Shown: positions 54,655 through 64,000 of the stretch, piece after piece
Layout: every line of letters starts with the position of its first letter
How positions within the stretch are numbered: the first letter of the stretch is position 1
Assembly (NCBI GenBank): GCA_011800155.1
Contig: CM022370.1
Location: 62,001-126,000, forward strand
From: Flammulina velutipes
Taxonomy: Eukaryota > Basidiomycota > Agaricomycetes > Agaricales > Physalacriaceae
DNA: 64,000 nt
Direction of reading: 5' to 3'
Made by a program: the position numbers and the translations under genes
Notes under the pieces: generated by a model
Seen by the model: only the letters and a program-made list of their open reading frames with translations
The model's database searches: none
What the model was told of the DNA's origin: nothing

Positions 54655-56985
54655 ATGGAAGGATTGACCCAGTACTGTACGGGATGTCACAAACATCATC
54701 CTCGGACCTCTGAGGAGTTTAAACCAATCTTTGGGCCGAGTGGGGTAGAACTGGGGAAGACGTGCCGTGCACATGCAGAGCGTGTCAAGGCAAAGAGAAG
54801 GAAGCCAAAAGATGTGGAAATGGGTAATAAAGAAAACAACACACCAGTGGATCCTCACGACGCGTCCCATATAGAGAAGGAAGATAGTGATGCATCTGAC
54901 TTCTTTGGGTTGACAGAGCTCACCCTTGACGCGTTTCTGGAGGCGCTTGGAAACATCGACACTGTTGGATCAATATCTGCAGTTGTCCAGATTCCTGACA
55001 TCCCAGGAGAGTCTCCCCGGGAGCGTGCAGATTATCTTGCCAAATGTGTCTGGGATCAGCTGTCATATAGATTTGTGTAAGTAATTCTCACATATCTTGG
55101 TCCCTTTTCAACCTTAAAGCTATTTTTAGGTACCACAAGCAATATGCTCAGAAAAACACGCCTTTGACGCGTCTCGCGTATCATTGTGCCCAGTCTGCGA
55201 CGCGTCAACATAAGCCGAAGAAAGGCCGACGTGACGGAGCCGTCTTGCGGGACAAAGACCATATGGATACCTTCGAGTGCAGTGGCTGGCTCACCATATG
55301 GCTCTCCGGTGATAGTGTGGATGCATATGTTCGTCTACATCATACCTGCCAACATACTCCGTACTTCTGCATCGATGTTCCAGATGAGGTGAAGAAGTTC
55401 ATCAGAGAGAATCCAAAATTACGTGCACCTCAGGCATGTATTTTATAACTTGCATGCTTTCAAACTAAGCCGCAAACAGCTCTGGGACGAGATTCTCAAA
55501 TCACACCCAAAACCTACATTCTCTCAGAAATCGGTCTACTATCTATGGATGAAAGCACATAACGTGAACTGGAAGCGCGACAATGACGAGGTCAAATCTG
55601 CTCAAACCCTCCTCAGAGAGTACGAGACAGCCGCTGAAGACTCTCCACTCCGTGTTGAGACAATCCCGATGCCCACCGCTGATGATGGCTACACTGCACT
55701 GGCTTTCTGCATGCCATATATGCTCAAGACATACAGCAATACTATTCGAGAGGTTGCTCTTGATTCTGCTTGTAAGCAACTATATTTTTATTTGTGCATA
55801 CAGGGAATAAAAGTACGTGTTGAATTTAGGGAATACCAATCATTCCCGCTTTGAGGTCTACGCACTTCTTGGTGAAGTGTGTGGATCTGGGTGTCCTCTT
55901 GCTTATCTTCTTATCCAGTCAAACAACGGAGATGAGGGAGCAAAGGAGAAGTATCTACGAAAGCTACTCTCTTACATCCGGGATATCTGGGCTCTCAAGC
56001 CTATTCAGACACTCTCTGACAAGGATTCCACAGAGATAAATGCTCTAACGGGAGAGTATCCAGCAGCAAAACATCAGCTATGTTATTGGCACGCTAATCG
56101 CGCAGTCAAGACACGTTTGAGCATTACTGCCCGCCACCCCGCTCATTATAATGCCTCTGAGGCATTCCAACATTTCGACTGGATTGATAGAAACTTTCTA
56201 CCGATAAATCAGCTAGCAGAAAACGGTGCAGTAAGTCATATATATATCCGAGTACTACAATTAATCACTCCTCATAGGACGAGGACCTTCAGGTGGCGCA
56301 GAAATCGATTCCGTCTCTCACTATCCGGCTTGGCGGCGTTATCTATAACAAAGCACCGGAGATTCCAAAGCTGACTATAAGGCTGAATGGAAAACCACAG
56401 CATGTGTCCGTTGATACTGCCCCATTGAGCAGAATACCAGACGATCCCAATGTGTTCTTGGATGGCCTTGATGATGCTGACCTTGACGTGCAAGAGGCAG
56501 AAGATGGGCCAGATTGGCTGTTTGAGCCAGGAGAAACTGTATTTGGAAAGTATAAGAACTACCTCTTCTGTCCGGCACCACACCGCACGCGCCTCCTCCA
56601 TATTTTCTCTAAACACTTCTGCGAACATCCTCTTCTCCCTGGACGTGATGGACATCTTCGAACCGCCGATCAAATATGGCGCGATGCAGTATTCGAGATG
56701 TACACATACTGCTACCAGCGCGGTCTTCGCGAAGTTTGGGCATACATGTGGACATCTTGGTATACTCTGGGAAAATGGAAGCTCTGGGCACGTTCAACGA
56801 GTCCTTACATTTGCCGTCTTAGAACTACTATGACGGTAGAGAACTTCTGGCGCAATCTCAAACACGAGACCCTTCGGCATCTACTTCATCCACGTCTGGA
56901 TCAACTTGTCTGGCTCCTGGTCACCGAAGTGAACCCCGCGCTCACAGCCAAATTTGATCGCTGTCATGGACGGAGTCCGGCGTGA
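54655..56985 (+). CDS. MULE-type transposase, apparently intact
   Basis: Exons 54655-55076, 55130-55433, 55480-55771, 55830-56230 and 56278-56985 give 708 residues without frameshift. The N-terminus has a zinc-binding-like CTGCHKHHP motif and a basic KAKRRK run. The middle holds the MULE/DDE core: LDSAWNTNHSRFEVYALLGE (first Asp), an inserted segment, LSDKDSTEINALTGEYPAA (second Asp) and HQLCYWHANRAVKTRL, the C-x2-H box typical of the family. The second intron has a GC donor (GCATGT at 55434). The product would cut and paste a Mutator-like element. The C-terminal SWIM zinc finger is not seen and terminal inverted repeats are not found, so the gene may be a domesticated or end-truncated copy. 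An upstream in-frame ATG at 54523 would add a hydrophobic stretch. Confidence 0.8.
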
Positions 56986-57249
56986 ACCAAACAACCACCC
57001 AAGTCGCGATCGGACGGAGAGCGATAAGATGAAAGCAGAGAATGGAACGTAGATTGAGATATGAGAGAGCCTAGCTCGATACAGTGCTGGGATATCCAAA
57101 CAGTGTAGAGACGAAGAGGACAAACTAAGGAAATATCTAGAAAGGCCGTGGATATATAAGTAGAGTGTTCGTGGAAACGATGAGCACCAATGGTGCAATA
57201 ATAAGCAATGCGGTTATGGATGGAGTATGTACGGGCTCTGACTATACTG

Positions 57250-58060
57250 ACCCGGACCGGAACGTCTGACTTGTAGTAGTGGAAGTTTGTAGTGCACCCG
57301 ACGGGTGAGGAACCCATTTGTCATATGTGATTTATCAGACGCGTTGCGATAAGGGCTTATCGCGACGCGTCTGACCAATCGTGATGTGTCATCACGAAGA
57401 TAAGCACCACCCGACGGCCGGGGTGGGGGAAGCAAAATCGATGCGCTTCGTGACAATACCCCCTCTTTAGGCTGCGCTTGCGCCCGGAGCGCAGAAGTAC
57501 TGGACCAGATGTCTTGAACTGTAATCCCGAGGTTACGAATCTTGGGGCGGGGTTTCGAGAACGCCTTAGGGTGCCGACGGTGGAAGTCCTCTATCAACAC
57601 CAACACCTTCTCGTTCGTCAATGCTGAACTGGGCTCCCATGTGTTCTCCGATTCCGAATAATCTAACCATTTGACCAGATACTGCACACCTCGCTTGTTC
57701 CGGGTAGGGCGTGAGTCTAAGATGGCCTCGACATCATAGTCTTCGTCGTCATCTAGAAGCTCGGGTGGCGCACCCGGGAAGTTGGGTCCATGCGCATTGG
57801 TCTCCTTGAATGGGACAAGTAGGGATGCATGGAATACGGGATGAATGCGCCATTTTGGCGGGAGTTTGAGCCGATAGGTGACTGGGCCGAGAACGTCAGT
57901 GATTTCAAAGGGACCGTGTCACTTGTTGGCGAGCTTAGCTTTTGGTCTGGTGGTTTTAAGGTTTTTGCCGTCGAGCAGGACCTTATCGCCAACTTTAAAC
58001 ACCACTCCTTTCCTCGTATTGTACAGCCTGCACTTGGGCTGAGTGCAGAACTGATACTAA
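57250..58060 (-). pseudogene. Decayed Ty3/Gypsy integrase C-terminus with chromodomain
   Basis: The minus strand encodes the end of a fungal Gypsy polyprotein: KVGDKVLLDG, ITDVLGPVTYRLKLPPKW, IHPVFHASLLVPFK, then a chromodomain (VQYLVKWLDYSESENTWEP, LIEDFHRRHPKA). Chromodomains guide integration to marked chromatin. An in-frame TGA lies just after KAKLANK near 57.92 kb and the upstream integrase core is missing, so this is a remnant. Its orientation is opposite to the Gypsy element that follows. Confidence 0.8.
57336..57373. repeat. 38-base hairpin-forming inverted repeat
   Basis: Arms CAGACGCGTTGCGATAAG and CTTATCGCGACGCGTCTG pair with one mismatch around a two-base centre. A second small hairpin (CGTGATG-TGT-CATCACG) follows about 8 bases later. 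Confidence 0.75.
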
Positions 58061-58149
58061 ACATGGGTGTGGCGCACGACGGCGCCAGCGCCATATAGGT
58101 CGGAACGTGTGAACACGCCATCCACGGCGCGTCCGCATTAGGAACATAT

Positions 58150-59015
58150 GGCGCAGCACTTCACACGGCACAAGCATGGACGTTTCAGAACACGGAAGCT
58201 ACCGAACTAATCGATGGATTGCAACGATCGATAACGAGAAGATCCAGATCGATGGGAAGAGATTACACCAAGGCTGTGCGCCATGCATGGCGCCCAGGCA
58301 CCTTCGGGAATCTGGATGCCAAAGCCGACAGGAACGGAGAGAATTACCACCCTCGAAGAGTCATATCGCGAGGTGGTCTGACTCGACGCGACGGAACGCC
58401 AATCACATCACGGACTCAAACCCCGGATCGTCGCACGATCGCTTGATCAGGGTACATGACGCAGGCATCGAGAGGCCTAAGCGTAGAACTAGACGGAAGA
58501 GAAAGCCGACAGCGTACAGTATAAATACTGTAGCATGTCGTAGAAACACATATATATAATTTATCACCCCACAATATCAACACAGAAGCCCCTTGCAACT
58601 GTCGAGAGACTTTTGGAACCTATACTTTCGCGCACGCGTTAGTACATCGACGAACGCGTACTTGGAAGCGCCACCGTCATCTGCGACAGCTCGCTGCCCG
58701 ACTTCTTCACCTACCAAGGTCTGCGACCTCGGTGCGCCAGAACAAGAGCAGGAATCCACCGGGTAGTCCCCTCAACATCACAACGAACTCAGACTCGTTA
58801 AGAGATCTATATCTGGAGCCCACCGCGAGGGATTACTACAACAAGGATCCCATTTGTTCTTCCGAACACTTTCCTTGTCGTCGCGAGACAAAGGAGTCTA
58901 GGAATCAACCGAGGGTCGGACTCTGGCTGGAGGAAAGAGGCCGAGAGAGAGCAGCGGCAGATTCGCGAAGAAAGTTCGTACAACCGAAGACCCCGAGGAC
59001 AGAGGAGAGCCAGTA
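58150..59015. other. Probable LTR/leader region of the Gypsy element
   Basis: Lies between the integrase remnant and gag. No LTR pair can be matched within the window, because the element's 3' end is outside it. Short frames here lack domains. Confidence 0.35.
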
Positions 59016-59021
59016 AACCCG

Positions 59022-59873
59022 TTGACTCCGGTGCAAGAAGATTTGGACATCGACTTTACTGCCCTCACCTTACAACCCTTCGACTTCACGGTACCCACGA
59101 CCGCGAGACCACCTGGAACAACAATTCCACCTACAAATCCATTCCTGGCGCATCAAGCCAGAAAACAAGGCCGAGGAGACAACCCCGCGCCTACCAATAC
59201 ACCTACCAACCCACCAACCAACAATACACCTACACCCAACATGTCTAACAAAACGATGCCGGGAAGGGGAAACAAAAGTGCCCCCTCCTTTACGGAAAAT
59301 CCGAAAGACCTGATGGACTACCTTGAAGACGTGAAAAACCTTTGCGTGGAACATGGGAAAAAGGACGACGCAGACTGGATCCAGTACGCCCTGTACTATC
59401 TACCAGCAGAAGCACGAGAGTACTGGCGCCGTATCCCAGAAGCAAAGGATGTGACATCCGCGCTAGGAGTCATAACCAAGGCAACATGGGACGCCTTCGT
59501 ACAGGCGGTGCTCAACAAGTACCCAGGAGCAAGGGAGAAAGGACGATACGAATTATCGGACTTACAGGACGCATCGGACCAGCGCCATCTGGCGCCACCT
59601 CAGGACCTACACACCCTAGGAGAATATACGCGGACATTCGAGAGGATTGGGTTAGCTCTCAAGGAAGAGAGTGCGGTTTCGGACCCCGAGCTTGCGCGCC
59701 TGTTCGAGCGCGGCTTGGGAGAAGCTTTGAAAGGAATGGTTAAGAGGCGTTGGAAATCAAATTCCCAGACCATCCTCCAACTAGGCCTCATAAGCTCGCC
59801 GACCTCATATCAGCATCTGAGTTCTGTCTCACTGGCACCTCTACGTTTATCGCCAACCAGAAAGCGGGCGTAA
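59022..59873 (+). CDS. Gypsy gag
   Basis: A frame of 283 residues from the ATG at 59022. The first 90 residues are Pro/Thr/Asn-rich. Then comes the retrotransposon gag fold: WIQYALYYLPAEAREYWRRI, TWDAFVQAVLNKYPGAREKG, and an LHTLGEYTRTFERIGLAL helix. It forms the particle that packages element RNA. From about 59750 on, this frame loses family-like sequence, while the overlapping frame takes over with KLADLISASEFCLTGTSTFI, so the true gag continues in the other frame. Confidence 0.8.
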   Translation: MTPVQEDLDIDFTALTLQPFDFTVPTTARPPGTTIPPTNPFLAHQARKQGRGDNPAPTNTPTNPPTNNTPTPNMSNKTMPGRGNKSAPSFTENPKDLMDYLEDVKNLCVEHGKKDDADWIQYALYYLPAEAREYWRRIPEAKDVTSALGVITKATWDAFVQAVLNKYPGAREKGRYELSDLQDASDQRHLAPPQDLHTLGEYTRTFERIGLALKEESAVSDPELARLFERGLGEALKGMVKRRWKSNSQTILQLGLISSPTSYQHLSSVSLAPLRLSPTRKRA

Positions 59874-61354
59874 AAGAACATAGCGTCAAAATCGAAGGAT
59901 TTGAACCAGCGGCTGTGGTACAAGCGGTACTACAAGCGCTGACTCTACAAGGAGTATCGACGGGACAGAACAAGAATGGACCAGGTAACGCTCAAGGACC
60001 ACAACCACAAAGGAACCCACAAGCGAATGGCGGAAACGTGAAATCCACGAGTACGCAAAGGTTCGAGGAATCAACCAGGCGAAATCAGTTCCAACCTAGA
60101 TGTTTCTGCGGAGGAACAGAATGCAGGAGCTGGAACGTTTGTCCAGTACATCGGAAAGCGGTCGAAGACAAAGTAGTCTTGATCTCTCCAGGTGGAAGGA
60201 CCACGTTATGGGACGGATCCAGGGACTTCCCAAGGGGAGAGGGATCGCTGTACGACCGTATCGTGCAGTGGAACCTGAAAAATCCGCATCTCAAACCAAC
60301 GGGACAACCAGAAGGGAAGGCTTTCCTACTGGAAGTGACTCGACCAGGGGGAGGAGGATCGAGGATACCGCCTTCCTCCACCTTTCTCAGCAACGAGATT
60401 ATCACCGAACAACCTGAACAGTTTTGGAACGCTACGTTGAACCTTAACCAGAAGGAAAACACGGGGCCGGGAAACAACTACAAAGGACCGCCAATGCCGC
60501 CAGGCAAACGAATGGCATTTCGAGGAGTAGAGATACCAAAGACGACGTGGAAGAAACCTCCATTTGGGGTGGACCCCAAGGCAGCTCACGATGCAGCGCC
60601 CGGACCGAACCTTCCACCAGGATACGTCTTGCCTAAACAAGCACAGCAGACGAAGCCTACCGTCACTGCCGCTCCATCAGCACCTAAGCCACAACAGGTT
60701 CAGCAAAAAGGAAATCCGCAGATCGGATCAAGGAACCCTTTTCGGGCCGACGATCAACAATATCGTACCCAATTAGGACCGGGCCTGAACGAAAAGGAAT
60801 CTAGCGATAGGGTCTTCGACACTATACTAGGAGGATCGTCCACTTTGTCAAACAAAGACTTACTGGCCGTAGCACCGGAGATTAGGAAACGCATCAAGGA
60901 AGTGGTATCAAACCGAAGGATATTACAAGATGTGGCGCAAACGGGAATGCTCGCCATCGAGGACGATGACGAGGAACCGCTCTCAGAAGAAAACTTGGAA
61001 TCCGTGGAAGCGGGGGAATTGATCGACGCATTCTATCAATCACTCGCGGACCAAGGGGTGATCGTCGGCGCGGAAAGTCTGGCTTTACGCGCGATCACTC
61101 CGGTGATCGATCACAAGTACGAGGTGGAAGCAATCTTGGACGAAGGGGCGCAACTAGTGGCAATGTCAGAAGAAGTGTGGGAGCACGTCGGACTGCCATT
61201 GGACACCTCAACAAGAATTCAAGTCCAGTCTGCCAACAAAGGTGTTGAGTCTGCATGGGGGTTTGCCGGAACGTACCTTTCACTATCGGAAACGACCTTA
61301 CGATATTCTTGCAAGTCCACGTTCTACGAGGAGTCGCCTACGACATTCTACTAG
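59750..61354 (+). pseudogene. Gypsy gag C-terminus and protease region
   Basis: Continues gag in the next frame. A Cys-rich stretch (RCFCGGTECRSWNVCPVH) replaces the usual zinc knuckle. A long low-complexity linker follows. Near the end, YEVEAILDEGAQLVAMSEEVW is the protease-like strand of fungal Gypsy elements, with Asp-Glu-Gly where classical proteases have Asp-Ser/Thr-Gly. From about 61.28 kb the protein continues in another frame (GNDLTIFLQVHVLRGVAYDI, LLGRPF) up to 61560, so the protease is split by a frameshift. Confidence 0.75.
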
Positions 61355-61556
61355 GACGACCTTTCGGCGTACTTACCGAAAGTGTTACAAGGAACTACAT
61401 CGACGGAAAACAAACCATTACTCTCAGGGACCCTAACTCGGAACGGACAATAGCAATTCCGACGCATAAGAAAGGCGTACCGAGATTCTCTGCACCACGG
61501 GAACACGAATTGGACTCACCACATATTCATACGGCTCGCGCCAACACACACGACCA

Positions 61557-63179
61557 ATGATGATTATGCAAGAAGACGAACAAACAGGGCTTGTTATAAC
61601 GGTTACACACAGGAACGGCATTGGATCTAGGACACCTCACATCGGAAAGCTTCTGGAAGGACCACAAACCTTCGAAGATTGGGAAAGTATACCAGGATAC
61701 GGAATATCTATTTCAGGATTTACAGGGGAAGTATTGGAAGAGGCCGTACAGACGGATGGCGCAGCAACATTGGCGCAGAAGGCATTCGTTCTGGCTGCGG
61801 CGCTCTACGCGGACACTTGTACCCCGACCAAAAGCGACTCATCGCGTCCATTGGGAGTTCCAAAGGCGCGAAGTCATGGAAGGGGTGGAATGGCTGTGAT
61901 ATTGGATACGAAAGCGCCGGTCGCTGTGTTTGCAGGAAAGAAATACAAAAAGGTCGCGAACAGGATCAAACCAGTCGCCACCACTCTACCAGAGGACTTC
62001 AGGATAGTCAGGAACATCGTGGGGAACCCTCTGGAAACCTTACCCGTACTACCCGTGCGCCCGCCACACTTCGAGCCACGGGGACGATACACTCTGGAAA
62101 GGAAAAAGATCATCGACGACTTGCATCCCGAGGGATTTCTCTGGCCAGAAGAGAGGAAGTTGATGCATCACTTTATGGCGCTACACGAAAAAGGATTCGC
62201 TTGGGACGAAACGGAAAAGGGACACTTTCGGGAAGACTTCTTCCCGCCGGTAAACATGGGAATAACAGAACATATTCCTTGGGTCAATAGGAACATGCCG
62301 ATACCACCTGGGATATACGACGAAGTCATTCGCATCGTTAGGGAGAAGGTCGCGTCCGGAGCGTACGAGCCATCAAGCTCTTCCTACCGATCGCGCTGGT
62401 TCACGGTACTCAAGAAGGACGGGAAATCCTTGCGGATTGTACACGACCTACAGCCTCTGAACGCGGTCACTATACGCGATAGTGGGATGTTACCGTTCGT
62501 CGAAACGCTGGCGGAGTCATTTGCTGGGCGCGCATGTTATGGAGTTCTGGATCTCTTTGTGGCGTTCGATCAAAGAGGACTTGCGCAGCCGTCTAGGGAT
62601 TATACGACTTTCCAGACACCGTTAGGCACCTTTCGACTCACGAAGCTACCAATGGGATGGACGAATAGTGTACCCATTTTACATGGGGACGTCACCTACG
62701 CATTGCAGGACGAAATACCGGAATTCACAATACCTTTTATGGATGACGCAGGTATTCGAGGACCACCTACAAGATACGAGACCAAGGACGGAGGGTACGA
62801 GACGATTGAAGGAAACGAGGGGATACGGAGATTCGTTTGGGAGCATTTTCAGGCGCTCGGACGGATCGTCCAGAGGATTTGGTACATTGGATGTACTTGG
62901 AGCGGGAAAAAGGCTTTCCTTTGCGTTCCAGAAGCCATGCTTGTTGGACACAAGTGTACCTACGCAGGGAGGGAACCCGACGAAACGAAGATGGAGAAGG
63001 TGAGGAACTGGGGACCATGCAGGGACCTCACGGATGTACGAGCATTCATGGGGACCGTGGGCCTCATGAGGGTGTTCATATGGAACTTCGCGGGTTTATC
63101 TAGGCCTCTAGTGGACTTGACGAAGAAGGATGCCGATTCTATTGGGGACCAGAACAACAGGAGGCGCAGGACGAGCTGA
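61557..63179 (+). pseudogene. Gypsy reverse transcriptase region
   Basis: A frame of about 540 residues. The N-terminal connection domain is followed by reverse transcriptase motifs: SYRSRWFTVLKKDGKSLRIV, HDLQPLNAVT, the first catalytic Asp in VLDLFVAFDQRGL, TFRLTKLPMGWTNS, and the IPFMDDAGI active-site box (Phe in place of Tyr). The thumb region and VRAFMGTVGLMRVFIWNFAG follow. The frame is lost at about 63.14 kb in the LTKKDA stretch, where RNase H begins in another frame. Confidence 0.85.
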
Positions 63180-64000
63180 AAGCCGCGATGCTAAATTCAC
63201 CTGCATTGCGCCCTTTGGACTACCACTCGGGCGCACCTATAATTCTATGCGTAGATTCAAGCGTTATCGCGATTGGCTACGCTCTCTTCCAGGAAGACGA
63301 AGAGGACGCACGCTTGCGGTACCCAAACCGTTTTGGATCTATGGCATTGAATCCCAGGGAAACCAACTACAGTCAGCCAAAACTGGAGTTATACGGACTC
63401 TACAGGGCTCTGAAAGCGGTATCCATGTACATCATCGGAGCTAGGAATCTGGTCGTAGAAGTGGACGCCACAGCTATTAAGGGAATGATCAACAATCCTG
63501 ATCTGAACCCGAACGCCACAATAAACCGATGGGTCGCAGGTGTCCTGCTATTTACCTTCAAGCTGGTACACGTTCCGGGGATTCGTCACGGGGTAGATGG
63601 TCTATCTCGTCGGCGACCGTTTCCTGGAGAGGAGTTGGAGGAGGACGACGAAGATTGGGTGGATAGGCATTACGGTTTCCTTCAGGTAATAGCGTCGGCG
63701 CACGTGGAACCTGAAGCAACCGTTTGTGAGGTACTGTTGAGGGAGCTGGTGGAAGTCCCGGACTACTCGTACGACGAGTTAAATCCGAACATCCAGCCAG
63801 ACGCCACACCGGAGATTCCCAGGTCGAAGAAACATATGGCGCAGGATGAGCGCCTTGTGCAAATCCTGCGTTTCTTGGATAAATTGGAAATACCGGAGAG
63901 GATGGGAGAGAAGGAGAGGAAGAGGTTCATCAAATACGCAACGGGTTTCTTTCGAAGGGAAAGTGACCTGTGGCGCAGGATGGAAAACGGGAAGCATCAA
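63137..64000 (+). pseudogene. Gypsy RNase H region, runs off the window
   Basis: A continuous open frame to the window end. It shows FYWGPEQQEAQDELKAAML, the RNase H strand ILCVDSSVIAIGYALFQ, the KLELYGLYRALKAV helix with the catalytic Glu, VVEVDATAIKGM with the next Asp, and the closing VDGLSRR motif. The following linker leads toward the integrase zinc finger, which would lie outside. It degrades the RNA strand of the RNA-DNA hybrid during element replication. Confidence 0.85.

Larger units (their letters stand above)
59022..64000 (+). mobile_element. Ty3/Gypsy retrotransposon, gag-pol, truncated by window end
   Basis: Gag, protease, reverse transcriptase and RNase H regions follow in Gypsy order on the plus strand. 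The reading frame changes at about 59.75, 61.28 and 63.14 kb. The integrase would lie beyond 64000. The first shift could be a programmed one; the other two fall inside conserved domains and look like damage, so this copy is probably inactive. Confidence 0.9.

Noticed and set aside
53700..57373. Terminal inverted repeats of the MULE element from the GGTCTAAA cluster and the 57.3-kb hairpin
   Set aside because: The two sequences are unrelated, so they cannot be a pair of ends.
58176..58559. A 127-residue plus-strand frame as a gene
   Set aside because: It is basic and low in hydrophobic residues, has no domain, and lies in the probable Gypsy leader region.

Overview
The window is nuclear DNA of a filamentous basidiomycete, most likely an Agaricomycete. 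The signs are many short (about 50-60 base) phase-consistent introns with GTRNGT donors, tRNA genes with introns after the anticodon loop, NACHT-WD40 STAND receptors of the mushroom type, aryl-alcohol-dehydrogenase and SnoaL-like genes, fungal HMG-box and homeodomain proteins, and Ty3/Gypsy and Mutator-like elements. No bacterial operons, CRISPR arrays or organelle genes are seen. The gene models come from reading splice phases by eye, so exon ends are proposals unless several paralogs agree.

Layout. 0-2.2 kb: no convincing gene. 2.2-10 kb: a small HMG-box gene (-), an unrecognised three-exon gene (+), and a large NACHT receptor gene (-) with 14 WD40 repeats. 10.4-18 kb: a BTB/POZ gene (+), a proline-rich Cys/His-rich protein (-), a tiny three-exon gene for a probable 74-residue secreted protein (+), a tRNA-Arg(CCT), and a homeodomain protein (+). 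18.3-27.2 kb: a second NACHT gene (-) split by a 5.95-kb inverted-repeat transposon. That transposon carries decayed fragments of a GH5 exo-beta-1,3-glucanase gene and a UCH37-type deubiquitinase gene. 27.8-36 kb: tRNA-Arg(ACG) copies and a tRNA-Lys(TTT) with decayed partners, a SnoaL-like gene (-), an aldo-keto reductase (+), a second HMG-box gene (+), and repeat-rich intergenic DNA with a MITE-like element. 37.4-41 kb: a second Cys/His-rich gene (+), followed by a decayed duplicate of that gene and its upstream region. 41.4-53.6 kb: four paralogs (three -, one +) of an unrecognised family with a shared exon plan, interrupted by a single-exon ornithine decarboxylase fragment, a doubtful receptor remnant, an AGC-type protein kinase (+) and a tRNA-Lys(CTT). 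53.6-64 kb: transposons, namely a complete-looking MULE transposase gene (+), a decayed Gypsy integrase/chromodomain end (-), and a frameshifted Gypsy gag-pol (+) running off the window.

The window reads as an accessory region that duplicates often: NLR-like receptors, small DNA-binding proteins and orphan families expand and decay among transposons. The two most distinctive items are the gene-carrying transposon, whose 7-base target duplication marks the exact break in the receptor gene, and the four-copy orphan family.
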